64,000 nt of DNA from G965229605 sp965229605 (GTDB lineage Bacteria; Pseudomonadota; Alphaproteobacteria; CBDDJK01): assembly GCA_965229605.1 (NCBI GenBank), contig OZ245892.1, positions 186,001-250,000 of the forward strand, read 5' to 3'. Both the position numbers and the translations under genes were made by a program. Positions 27,001 through 34,904 of the stretch are shown here, piece by piece (the stretch's first letter is position 1; every line of letters starts with the position of its first letter). The notes under the pieces were generated by a model, which had not been told where the DNA came from, searched no databases, and saw nothing but the letters and a program-made list of their open reading frames with translations.

Positions 27001-30000
27001 ACCGAAGACCCAAAATTATGGGCATCAAGCGTATCCGTGCCATCGCCGCCATCAACAAGAGCCAAGCCTGAATCATAGGCAATAATATCATTGCCTCCCT
27101 CTCCATAAAGCGAATCAGCCCCGCCGCCGCCGCTGATATAATCATCGCCGTCCCCGCCAAGCAGGATATTGTCTGCGGTGTCCCCGTATATGGTATCGTC
27201 ATACTGGCTGGCCCGGAAAGCTTCGATATTCAGATACATCGAATTGGCAGCATCATAGAAAATCGCCTCGCTGGCCGTGCTGGCATCTATCGTGTCGGTG
27301 CCAGCGCCACCGTCTATTTCCAGATCATCGTTGTCCAGTTCAATGATATCATCGCCATTGCCGCCATAGAGGAAATCGCCACCCTCTCCACCAATAATCA
27401 CATCATTGCCGTCTCCGCCATTGATCGAATTGGCCCCGTCCGTGCCGGTCAGACTGTCGTTGCCGGTGCCGCCAACAATATTCTCAAAATTGCTGATCCC
27501 CTGGCTGGCATCATCCAGCGAAACCGTCAGATCAATGGTTTCACCGCTGGCATCCAGAAAATCCTCCCCGCCGCCGCCATCAAGCGAGGCAGCCTGGCGA
27601 TTATAGATCACCGTGTCATCGCCTTCGTCGCCATAAATCTCGTCATCGCCGCCGCCGCCGTCAAACACATCATTGCCAGCCCCGCCGCGCAGCACATTGC
27701 TTTCAAGCCCACCCGTCAGTATGTCATTGCCGCTGCCGGTCGAGACATTTTCAAAATTGAGATACACCGTATTGGCTTGCGTGAGATCAAGGGTAAAATC
27801 CTCGTTAGACGCACTGGCATCCAGCGTATCCTCGCCAATCCCGCCATCCGCCACAACCATATCGCTGGCCCACTGGATCGAATCATTGCCCGCCCCGCCA
27901 TCAATCGAATCGCCGCCTGCATTGCCTGCAATGATGTCATCGCCTGCCCCACCACTCAGCTTGTTGGCGGTCCCATCGCCGGTAATCACATCGTTATAGT
28001 CAGACCCGACAACAGTTTCGGCAGATAAAAAGTCACTGCCACTGAGGTCAACCGTCAGCGCGCTGGTCGCATAGGCGCCATCCAGAATATCATCGCCGTC
28101 TCCGCCATCTGCACTCACGGTATCCGCATCAATATATAAGGTATCGTTGCCTTCCCCGCCTTTCAGGGTGTCGCCGCCGCCATAGCCATAAAGGACATCA
28201 TTCCCCTTGCCGCCTTCAAGATTATTGGCGGCACTGTCGCCGGTTAGCGTGTCATCGCCTTCACCGCCAATAATCGATTCAAAATCCGAAAAAGTCCCGC
28301 CGGGATCAGAAATATCAATCATCACCGCCGTTGAAAACTGACTGGCATCAATCGTGTCATTGCCTTCGCCACCGGTTAAAAAGACATCGCTATTGTCATA
28401 AATCAGGACATCATCGCCCGCCCCGCCATCCAGACTGTCGGCGCCGTTGCCACCTTCCAGCGTGTCATTGCCAGCCCCCCCTTGCAGAAGATCATCGCCC
28501 TCACCACCGTTTAGCGTGTCGTTTCCATCGCCGCCTTCCAGCGTGTCTGCCCCGTCATCCCCGGATAATATATCCTCCCCAATGCCGCCCATAATTGTGT
28601 CGGCCTCATTGCCGCCTGAAAGCGTATCGTTGCCATCTCCGCCATCCAGCGAATCTGCGCCATCGCCGCCATTCAGGGTGTCGTCTCCGGAATCTCCGGA
28701 AAGAATATCTATCCCCGCATCGCCATCAATCGTGTCATTCCCGGCCCCGCCAGAAAGATTGTTTTCATTCTGATCACCGGTCAAGCTATCATCGCCGCTG
28801 CCGCCAATCAGAGCTTCAAACCCCTGATAAACCGCTGTCGTATCGGTTAAATCCAGCGTGACAGCATCGGTAAGGCTGCTGGCATCCAGCGTATCACTCC
28901 CCGTCCCCCCATCAAGGCTGCTGTCAATATCATGGTAGGTGATAATATCATCGCCATCCCCGCCATCTATCGCATCTATGCCCTCGCCACCATCTATCGA
29001 ATCATTGCCGGTGCCGCCTTCAATCTGGTCATTACCCGCCCCGCCGGTGATCTGGTCATTACCCGTCCCGCCTGTGATCTCGTCATTGCCCGCCCCGCCT
29101 GAAAGCACATCATCGCCGTCATCGCCGGTTAAACTGTCATTGCCGCCGCCGCCGCTGAGCGTGTCATTCCCGGCCCCGCCTTCAAAGATATTGTCAGACT
29201 CCCCGCCGGTCAGGACATCATTGCCACTGCCGCCGCTGATCCCTTCAATATTGGATACAACGTCTGATGTCTCCAGATCGACGCTAAAGGCCAGGCTGCT
29301 GGAACCCAGATCAAGGATGTCATTGCCAGCCCCGCCGTCAATGACCGTATCCGCCGCATCGTAAACCAGCCTGTCATCCCCGGCTCCGCCGTATAATTCA
29401 TCGGCTCCGCCGCCGCCGTCCACAGTGTCATTGCCCGCAGCCCCCCGCAGCACATTAACCTCACCATCGCCGGTCAGCGTATCATTGCCATCGCCGCCAG
29501 TCAGATTTTCAAAATTGCTGAACATCGTCCCGGTTGCCGAAAGATCAAGGCTCACATCCTCTGTGGTGCCACTTGCGGTCAGGGTATCGGTGCCGTCCCC
29601 GCCGTCTGCGCTGGCCAGATCAATGGAATAGGTGACAAGATCGTTGCCGTCTCCGCCATTTAAGGTATCAGCACCACCGCCACTGTTTAAGGCATCATTC
29701 CCGGCACCGCCATCAAGTATATTGGTCTCGGTATCGCCCATCAGCGTGTCATTGCCGCTGCCGCCCGTCACCTGTTCAATGCCCATATAGGTGTCAGTGG
29801 AAAGGTCGATGCTGAAATCCTCTGTTTCAGCACTGCCATCAATCACATCCGACCCGTCGCCGCCGCTTACCGATGACAAGTCATTATAATAGATGATGGT
29901 ATCGTCGCCATCGCCGCCATCTATGCTATCGCCGCCGCCGCCCGCATCCAGCGAATCATTGCCGTTGCCGCCCGTCAGCATGTCACTGTCATCACCACCA

Positions 30001-33000
30001 GTCAGGATATCATCGCCATCGCCGCCATCCAGCGAATCATTGCCGTCCCCGCCGGTCAAACTGTCGTTGCCACTGCCCCCCGATAACATATTATCGTTGT
30101 TATCACCGGTCAGTGTATCGTTGTTGCTGCCGCCTTCTATATTCTCGAAACCCGAAAAAACATTTTCGGAATCAGAAAGATCAAGGGTCACGGCGGTTGA
30201 AAGCAGGGCGGCACTCAAAGTGTCCGTCCCCGCGCCGCCGGTTACGGACAGATCGTCCATGTCATAGCCGATCACATCGTCGCCATCGCCGCCGGTAATG
30301 GTCTGGGCGGTTGAATCGCCATGAATGGTATCGTTGCCGGTGCCGCCGGTAATTTGTTCAATATTGGTGAATCCGCTTGTCGCAAGATCAATGGTTGTAT
30401 CAACCGTCTGCGCGCTGGCATCCAGATGGTCGTGGTCACTGCCGCCATCCAGCGCAACAAATTCACTGTCAAATATAATGGTGTCGTTGCCGCTGCCAGC
30501 TGCAATGCTGTCCCCGCCGGTGCCGCCGGTCAGCGTATCATCGCCATCGCCGCCCGTCAGCGTGTCCGCCCCAATGCCGCCGTCAATCACATCGTTGCCA
30601 TCGCTGCCGGTTATGACATCATCCCCGGCATTGCCTGAAATATTTTCGGTGTCACTGGTGCCAACCACCGTATCATCCAGCGAGGTCCCGATCACGGTTT
30701 CAAAACCGGTCACCGTGCTACTGAGATCGGACATATCAAAATCCATCGCCTGGACTGAATTGGTTCCATCCAGCGTGTCATTGCCATCGCCGCCCATGAT
30801 GCTGCTGTCGCTGGCATCAAAAATGATGATGTCGTCTCCGTCCCCGCCATCAAGCGCATCGCTGCCATCGCCGCCATCCAGTGTGTCTTTCCCGGCATTG
30901 CCGTTGATCACATTATCCCCGGCATCGCCTGTCAGAATATCCGCCCGGGTGCCGCCTTCAATATTTTCAATATTGATAAAAGCATCCTCGCTGGATGTAA
31001 GATCAATGGTGCGGGCAATGGTTTCGGCACTGGCATCCAGCGTATCAGTGCCGCTGCCGCCATCAACCTGGCCTTGTGTGACATCAGCCCCGTTATAGAT
31101 AATGACATCATCGCCCGCCCCGGCACTGATCTTGTCATCTCCGGCCCCGCCGTCTATCGTATCGTTGCCGTCTCCGGCATCTATCGTATCATCACCTTGC
31201 CCGCCGGTGATATCGTCCATGCCGCTGCCCGTGGTGATCTGGTCACGCCCGCCACCGCCTGCAATCACATTGTCGCCGTCCCCGCCATCAACAATATCAT
31301 TGCCCGCCTTCGCGAAAATAGTGTCATCGCCCATGCCTGCGGTAATAACATTATCGGTTGTCGTGCCAGTCAGATGATCATCGCCATCGCCTGCGGTAAT
31401 ATTCTCAATCCCCTTGAAAGCATCGGTGGTGCTGTCAAGATCAATGGTGACGGCACCGGTTTCAGCACTGGCATCCAGGGTGTCGGTCCCTTTTCCGCCC
31501 GCAACACTGTCTGTCGCCGTATCGCTGCTGTCATAGATCAGGACGTCATCGCCTTTGCCCCCCCTCAAGACATCGGCCCCATCGCCGCCATCCAGCGTAT
31601 CATTCCCGTCATGCCCCTCCAGCTTGTTTTCATCTTTATTGCCGGTCAGGACATCCTCCCCGTCTCCAGCCCGGACAACCTCAAAATTGGTGAATACGCT
31701 GTGCGAGTCCAGATCAATCACCAACCCGTCATGATAATCCCGCGCATCCAGCGTATCGACTCCGTCGCCGCCGTCAACGGTGCCAGTATCCTCCTGATCA
31801 TAAATAATACGGTCATTGCCTGCCCCCCCAAGCAAAATATCATTGCCAAGCCCGCCTTCCAGAAAATCATTGCCATCATTGCCACTCAGGATATTGTCGT
31901 TATTGTCTCCCGTCAGATTGTCAGCCCGACTCCCGCCCGTCACATTCTCAAAATTGGCAAACTTGTCCGTCGTTTGCGAAAGATCAACCCGCACAACCGT
32001 CGTCGCCGCACTACCATCCAGCGTGTCATTCCCCGTGCCGCCATCTATCTTGTCCCGGCCCTGGTCCTTGCTGTCATACACGATCACATCATCGCCAGCC
32101 CCGCCTGAAAGCGTGTCGATGCCTGCCCCGCCATCAAGATAATCGTTGCCGTCTCCGCCAATCAGCGTGTTCTTGCCCGTGCTGCCAATCAGGCTGTCAT
32201 TGCCCGAACCACCCGTCACCTTTTCAATGCTGACATAGGCATCGCTCGTGCTGGAAAGATCAATCGAAAGACTGGCGGTCTCCTGGCTGGCATCCAGAAG
32301 ATCAGAGCCTCTATTGCCGTTTACACTGTCAACCCCGGTGTCCGCGCTGTCATAAATAAAGACATCATTGCCGCCTCCGCCAGACAAAATGTCACTGCCA
32401 GCCCCACCGTCTATTGTGTCCGCCCCGCCGCGACCCGAAATCTCGTTGACCTGAGAATCTCCGGTAAGCGTGTCATCCTTCTTGCCACCAACAATATTCT
32501 CAAAGCCTGTAAAAATGCTGCTCGTATCACTTAAATCAATCTCAAGGGCCGTTTTTTGAGCCCGCGCATCAATCGTATCTGTCCCGTCTCCGCCATTGAC
32601 TCCACCCGGCGCACTATCGGCCCCGTCATAAATAACCGTGTCATCGCCATCACCGGCATCAATCAGATCCGTGCCGCCCTTGCCATCAATATAATCATTG
32701 CCACTGCCGCCTTGAATCTCGTTCGCATTATTGTCGCCGCGCAAGGTGTCATTGCCACTGCCGCCAACCAGATTCTCAAAATTAACGAAACTGTCGCCGC
32801 CTTTAGACAGATTGATAGTCACATCCGAGGTTTCATTCTCCGCACTGAGCGTGTCAATCCCGGCACCGCCATCAATGCGGTTGGCGCCTCTGTCTGCCGA
32901 GTCATAGATGATCGTGTCATCACCCTCGCCACCTTGCAGCCGGTCAGAGCCCGCTTGACCATCAATCAGGTCATTGCCTTCACCCCCCGCAATCCGGTTA

Positions 33001-34730
33001 GATACATCGCTGCCGGTCAGGGTGTCATGGCCGCTGCCGGACGCAATATTCTCAATATTCAGAAAAGCATCATCGCTTGCCGAAAGATCAATCACCAGAT
33101 CATTCTGTTCATTCGTTGCATCCAGCGTATCTTCATCAGACCCGCCGTTAACCGAATCAACCTCGGTGTCGCCGCTGTCATAAATGATCGTGTCCTTGCC
33201 GCCGCCAGCATCAATCTGGTCAGCAGCACCTCTGCCGTCAATCTGGTCCTTGCCTCCACCGCCAATAATAATATTTTCGCCATCATTCCCGCTCAAGGTG
33301 TCATGGCCGCTGCCCCCCGTCACATTCTCAAAATCGGTAAATACATTATCATTCGCAAGGTCGAGGTCGAGACCAACCGTCTTTTCGCTGGCATCCAGCG
33401 TGTCCGTGCCAGACCCGCCCGTAACGCTTTCATCCTTGGCATCATAGACAATCGTATCGTCGCCTTGTCCGCCATCCAGCGTGTCAATCCCGCCCTTGCC
33501 ATCAATGGTGTCAGAACCCTCCCCGCCCTCAATCACATTGCTGGCACTTGACCCCGAAATCTCATCATCATTGCTGCCACCAAGAACATTCTCAATCCTG
33601 GTGAAGGTGTCTTTTGAATCAGCAAGATCAACGTCAAGAGCCGTCGTCGCCGCAGAGGCATCAAGCGTATCTGTCCCCGTCCCCCCGTCAACCGCATCCT
33701 TGCCATCGTCCTCTTCATCATAAATCAGGACGTCGTCTCCAGCCCCGCCATGCAACGAATCACTGCCAGACTGACCATCAAGGGTGTCATTGCCGCTATT
33801 GCCTGAAAGCTCATTATCATACGAATCCCCGATCAGGGTGTCGTCGCCATCCCCCCCCTCAACATCCTCAAAGTTCGTGAAAACATCAGACGAATCCGAC
33901 AAATCAATATAAACACTCTCGTCACTTCTTGCCGCACTTAAAAGATCAATGCCACTCCCGCCATCGACGTCGGCATCGTCCTCGTCATAGGCAATGATGT
34001 CATCTCCCTCCCCCCCGGTTAAGATATCAGACCCCTCGCCACCGTCTATTGTGTCAGACCCCGAATTGCCTTCGATGATATTTGCCTCCTCATCGCCAGT
34101 CAGAACGTCAGACCCCGACCCGCCCTTTAATTGCTCAACATCAGAAATAGAACTATCCGTAAGCGCAATCGTCACCCCATTTGTCTCGGAACTGGCATCC
34201 AGAAGATCACTATCACCGCCCCCGTCTATGACCTTGTCACTCGAATCATAAATCAGGATGTCGTCGCCGTCTCCGCCTTTAAGGACGTCCGAACCTCCGC
34301 GCCCGTGCAGGACATCATTGCCGTCTCCACCCTCCAGCGTGTTCGCCTCAGACCCGCCGCTTAACGTATCATCGCCATTGCCTCCGACGATATTCTCAAT
34401 GCTTACAAAGGGATCACTCGAATCATTAAGATCAATGTCAAGATCGGAATCCTCGTCGCTGGCATCCAATGTGTCAGAACCCGTGCCTCCATTAACCGCG
34501 CCAGTGGCACTGTCCTCGCTGTCATAGATTATACGGTCGCGCCCCGAACCTCCCGAAATCTGGTCGCTTCCCCCTTGCCCGTCCAAGATATCATTGCCAC
34601 TGCCTCCATCAATCGTGTCATCGCCATCGTCTCCATACAGATAGTCATTGCCTGCCAGACCAAAAATGCTATCATCCTCATCGGTGCCGGTCAGTGAATC
34701 ACTGTTCGAAGTGCCGTTCGTGTCAGCCAT
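21045..34730 (-). CDS. Giant RTX-type calcium-binding repeat protein (4561 residues), probable type I secretion substrate
   Basis: A single uninterrupted frame of 13,686 bp. The protein is made almost wholly of hemolysin-type nonapeptide blocks (GGxGNDxLxGG) alternating with a beta segment of the form YDxxD-VDGGxGxDTLDAS-xxIDL-xNIENVxGG. One block plus one segment is 87-92 residues. I see no signal peptide, no cysteine, and no protease, lipase, nuclease or adhesion domain. The middle holds long runs of nonapeptides without beta segments. Residues of about 2524-4090 form an array of exact 87-residue units. The last 120 residues differ: DTITDFDVATDTLRFEG, then ILQIDTDGNGSVDMEIEMTG and LTAADFDV, as in C-terminal ends of type I-secreted serralysins and RTX proteins. 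It is likely a Ca2+-folded surface or matrix protein. An AGGG site lies 5 bp before the ATG. No exporter genes adjoin. Confidence 0.9.
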   Translation of the reverse strand: MADTNGTSNSDSLTGTDEDDSIFGLAGNDYLYGDDGDDTIDGGSGNDILDGQGGSDQISGGSGRDRIIYDSEDSATGAVNGGTGSDTLDASDEDSDLDIDLNDSSDPFVSIENIVGGNGDDTLSGGSEANTLEGGDGNDVLHGRGGSDVLKGGDGDDILIYDSSDKVIDGGGDSDLLDASSETNGVTIALTDSSISDVEQLKGGSGSDVLTGDEEANIIEGNSGSDTIDGGEGSDILTGGEGDDIIAYDEDDADVDGGSGIDLLSAARSDESVYIDLSDSSDVFTNFEDVEGGDGDDTLIGDSYDNELSGNSGNDTLDGQSGSDSLHGGAGDDVLIYDEEDDGKDAVDGGTGTDTLDASAATTALDVDLADSKDTFTRIENVLGGSNDDEISGSSASNVIEGGEGSDTIDGKGGIDTLDGGQGDDTIVYDAKDESVTGGSGTDTLDASEKTVGLDLDLANDNVFTDFENVTGGSGHDTLSGNDGENIIIGGGGKDQIDGRGAADQIDAGGGKDTIIYDSGDTEVDSVNGGSDEDTLDATNEQNDLVIDLSASDDAFLNIENIASGSGHDTLTGSDVSNRIAGGEGNDLIDGQAGSDRLQGGEGDDTIIYDSADRGANRIDGGAGIDTLSAENETSDVTINLSKGGDSFVNFENLVGGSGNDTLRGDNNANEIQGGSGNDYIDGKGGTDLIDAGDGDDTVIYDGADSAPGGVNGGDGTDTIDARAQKTALEIDLSDTSSIFTGFENIVGGKKDDTLTGDSQVNEISGRGGADTIDGGAGSDILSGGGGNDVFIYDSADTGVDSVNGNRGSDLLDASQETASLSIDLSSTSDAYVSIEKVTGGSGNDSLIGSTGKNTLIGGDGNDYLDGGAGIDTLSGGAGDDVIVYDSKDQGRDKIDGGTGNDTLDGSAATTVVRVDLSQTTDKFANFENVTGGSRADNLTGDNNDNILSGNDGNDFLEGGLGNDILLGGAGNDRIIYDQEDTGTVDGGDGVDTLDARDYHDGLVIDLDSHSVFTNFEVVRAGDGEDVLTGNKDENKLEGHDGNDTLDGGDGADVLRGGKGDDVLIYDSSDTATDSVAGGKGTDTLDASAETGAVTIDLDSTTDAFKGIENITAGDGDDHLTGTTTDNVITAGMGDDTIFAKAGNDIVDGGDGDNVIAGGGGRDQITTGSGMDDITGGQGDDTIDAGDGNDTIDGGAGDDKISAGAGDDVIIYNGADVTQGQVDGGSGTDTLDASAETIARTIDLTSSEDAFINIENIEGGTRADILTGDAGDNVINGNAGKDTLDGGDGSDALDGGDGDDIIIFDASDSSIMGGDGNDTLDGTNSVQAMDFDMSDLSSTVTGFETVIGTSLDDTVVGTSDTENISGNAGDDVITGSDGNDVIDGGIGADTLTGGDGDDTLTGGTGGDSIAAGSGNDTIIFDSEFVALDGGSDHDHLDASAQTVDTTIDLATSGFTNIEQITGGTGNDTIHGDSTAQTITGGDGDDVIGYDMDDLSVTGGAGTDTLSAALLSTAVTLDLSDSENVFSGFENIEGGSNNDTLTGDNNDNMLSGGSGNDSLTGGDGNDSLDGGDGDDILTGGDDSDMLTGGNGNDSLDAGGGGDSIDGGDGDDTIIYYNDLSSVSGGDGSDVIDGSAETEDFSIDLSTDTYMGIEQVTGGSGNDTLMGDTETNILDGGAGNDALNSGGGADTLNGGDGNDLVTYSIDLASADGGDGTDTLTASGTTEDVSLDLSATGTMFSNFENLTGGDGNDTLTGDGEVNVLRGAAGNDTVDGGGGADELYGGAGDDRLVYDAADTVIDGGAGNDILDLGSSSLAFSVDLETSDVVSNIEGISGGSGNDVLTGGESDNIFEGGAGNDTLSGGGGNDSLTGDDGDDVLSGGAGNDEITGGTGNDQITGGAGNDQIEGGTGNDSIDGGEGIDAIDGGDGDDIITYHDIDSSLDGGTGSDTLDASSLTDAVTLDLTDTTAVYQGFEALIGGSGDDSLTGDQNENNLSGGAGNDTIDGDAGIDILSGDSGDDTLNGGDGADSLDGGDGNDTLSGGNEADTIMGGIGEDILSGDDGADTLEGGDGNDTLNGGEGDDLLQGGAGNDTLEGGNGADSLDGGAGDDVLIYDNSDVFLTGGEGNDTIDASQFSTAVMIDISDPGGTFSDFESIIGGEGDDTLTGDSAANNLEGGKGNDVLYGYGGGDTLKGGEGNDTLYIDADTVSADGGDGDDILDGAYATSALTVDLSGSDFLSAETVVGSDYNDVITGDGTANKLSGGAGDDIIAGNAGGDSIDGGAGNDSIQWASDMVVADGGIGEDTLDASASNEDFTLDLTQANTVYLNFENVSTGSGNDILTGGLESNVLRGGAGNDVFDGGGGDDEIYGDEGDDTVIYNRQAASLDGGGGEDFLDASGETIDLTVSLDDASQGISNFENIVGGTGNDSLTGTDGANSINGGDGNDVIIGGEGGDFLYGGNGDDIIELDNDDLEIDGGAGTDTIDASTASEAIFYDAANSMYLNIEAFRASQYDDTIYGDTADNILLGGDGDDYISGGGGADSLYGEGGNDIIAYDSGLALVDGGDGTDTLDAHNFGSSVTIDLRDLLWTDIEQIDGSTDHDTLTGDSAANNINGNDGDDLIDGGGGGDTITGGDGDDTIIYQEDYASVDGGTGHDIISATNENLSVTINLDEDLWSDIEQIDGTIYDDTLSGDTAANTINGNDGDDVIDAGGGGDTVNAGDGDDTVTYYSDLAAVDGDLGHDILDASAALRDVMINLGDATFQDIEQLDGSSYDDTLTGDGAANTINGNDGDDVIDAAGGGDDVYGGDGDDTIIYHTDLVTVEGGAGYDILDASSFGSSLTIDLGGSGWTGIELIEGGSNADILTGDSTANTINGNDGADVIDGGGGGDSVYGGGGSDTIIYQADYALADGGGDHDILDASGTGSAVTINLGDGIWSNIEQLDGGGSADTLTGDNAANTINGNNGDDVIDAGGGGDTVNAGGGDDTILYYSDFTLADGGLDHDILDASGSGSSVTINLGDANWSNIEQLDGGTYSDTLTGDNAANTINGNDGDDVIDAGGGGDSISGGDGDDTITYYDDLVAADGGADHDILTAASASSAATINLADAGLSNIEQVEGSSTGDTLTGDSTANTINGNDGADVIDGGGGGDIVDGGAGTDTIVYQADYASADGGSDHDILDASGTGSAVTVSLTDAVWMNIEQLDGGGDADTLSGDSAANTINGNGGDDVIDAGGGGDNVNGGTGNDTITYYDDLADVDGGANHDIVTAASASSAVNIDLDTLGWTNIEQVDGSVDDDTLTGNSDANTINGNDGADIIDGGGGGDSVNGGAGSDTIIYQADYSSVDGGADHDILTAASASSAATIDLSDASFSNIEQVEGSSNADTLTGDSTANTINGNDGADIIDGGGGGDIIDGGAGEDTIVYQADYASADGGTDHDILDASGTGSAVTVSLADAVWMNIEQLDGGSDADTLTGDSAANTINGNGGDDVIDAGGGGDNVNGGTGNDTITYYSDLADVDGGTDHDILSAANENSGVTIDLATSGWTNIEQVDGSSDTDTLTGDSAANTINGNAGDDVIDASGGGDNISGGDGDDTITYYDDLVAADGGADHDILTAANASSAATINLADASLTNIEQVEGSSNADTLTGDSTANTINGNDGADVIDGGGGGDIIDGGAGEDTIVYQADYASADGGTDHDILDASGAGSAVTISLGDSIWMNIEQLDGGSDADTLSGDNAANTINGNGGDDVIDAGGGGDDVSGGTGNDTITYYSDLAALDGGTDHDILTAASESSGVTIDLATSGWTNIEQVDGSSDADTLTGDSAANTINGNNGDDVIDGGGGGDSVYGGAGSDTITYYDDLAAVDGGANHDILDASGAASAVTISLGDSIWMNIEQLTGSTQADTLTGDSTANTINGNSGDDVIDAGGGGDIIYGEAGNDTIVYYGDFTLVDGGTDHDILDASGTGSAVTISLADAVWMNIEQLDGGSDADTLTGDSGANTINGNGGNDIIDAGGGGDSVSGGDGDDTIIYNSGLVSVDGGADYDTLTAASASSGATINLATSGWSNIEYLVGSASADSLTGDSSANTLDGAAGSDVLSGGDGDDVIIYDSSDSSVDGGSGIDTLDASNQTAAFIYTVGAGGSWSGFENITGGSQGDTLTGDSTANVLEGGDGDDTLSGQGGGDTLLGGDGDDTIIYDSALASVEGGQGTDTLSAASETTSVTIDLDANGWTGIEIIEGGAADDVLTGTSAAETIYGNGGVDTIDGGGGSDVLAGSTANDVFIYRAGFASIDGGGGGYDTIDASNETSDVTIDAGASNITEVEVLIGGSGNDTLTLNANGSGWINAGDGNDTLYGVSGIYDTIFGEGGDDVIDGKGGGDFIRGGDGDDTIYYYDDGESLNSGGGFDTLTAAHMTRGVTMAEGGWFSVFIGSEYDDSITGYAAAETFDASAGADAIETGAGNDIVFYDEISDSTASSRDTITDFDVATDTLRFEGFFSGTFSYQGDLSVNSFTASGNAQAGFADSTSNILQIDTDGNGSVDMEIEMTGITSSQLTAADFDVT
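22460..27158 (-). repeat. Exact 261-bp tandem array, 18 units, within the giant RTX gene
   Basis: The CATTGATGGT-type anchor recurs at 22721, 22982, 23243, 23504, 23765, 24026, 24287, 24548, 24809, 25070, 25331, 25592, 25853, 26114, 26375, 26636 and 26897, always 261 bp apart. Diverged anchors at 22460 and 27158 keep the phase. Each unit encodes 87 residues ending in TANTINGNDG-like sequence. No unit has gained or lost a codon. Confidence 0.92.
23243..25592 (-). repeat. 783-bp higher-order repeat, three copies
   Basis: Within the 261-bp array, nine units fall into three successive triplets. Corresponding units of different triplets resemble each other more than their neighbours. For example, the unit with TIVYQADYASADGG and VWMNIEQLDGG recurs every third position, as does the unit with VNGGTGNDTITYYSDL and SGWTNIEQVDGS. 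Stretches of about 40 bp (for example at 23667 and 24450) are identical 783 bp apart. Confidence 0.8.
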
Positions 34731-34904
34731 GAAAGCCCTGTATATAAATATTTAAATGAAATGCCTCTATTTTGGCAAAAAAGACGCAATTATTGTGCCA
34801 GTATTTTTTGATTTATGTTTTTACTTTAGAAACTGTTGGTTTTAATGAAATGAACAGTATTTATTATTTGATCAAAAACAGGCTGCGAACTACGAGGCAA
34901 AATC
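34731..34904. other. AT-rich divergent intergenic region upstream of the giant RTX gene and the cysK-like gene
   Basis: This 174-bp region is clearly richer in A and T than its flanks and lies between divergent starts. It must hold both promoters. On the minus strand an AT-rich block (34741-34757) upstream of the giant gene could include its -10. I could not pick a convincing hexamer pair. No hairpin or RNA gene was recognised. Confidence 0.5.

Noticed and set aside
26289..27071. Open frame of 260 codons on the plus strand inside the 261-bp array
   Set aside because: Antisense shadow; its own repeats follow the 261-bp period of the real gene.
22460..27158. CRISPR array or satellite DNA
   Set aside because: The repeats are 261 bp, fully coding, in frame, and there are no short direct repeats with unique spacers or cas genes.
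30325..31098. Open frame of 257 codons, Ser/Pro-rich, on the plus strand
   Set aside because: Antisense shadow of Gly-Asp repeats read in a third frame; no independent coding features.
31074..32108. Open frame of 344 codons on the plus strand inside the giant gene
   Set aside because: It is antisense to GGN/GAY-rich repeats, which rarely give stop codons on the opposite strand. It has no ribosome-binding site and its sequence is low-complexity Ile/Val/Ala/Asn/Arg repeats mirroring the RTX units.
32556..33551. Open frame of 331 codons on the plus strand inside the giant gene
   Set aside because: Same cause: antisense shadow of the RTX repeats with the matching periodicity.
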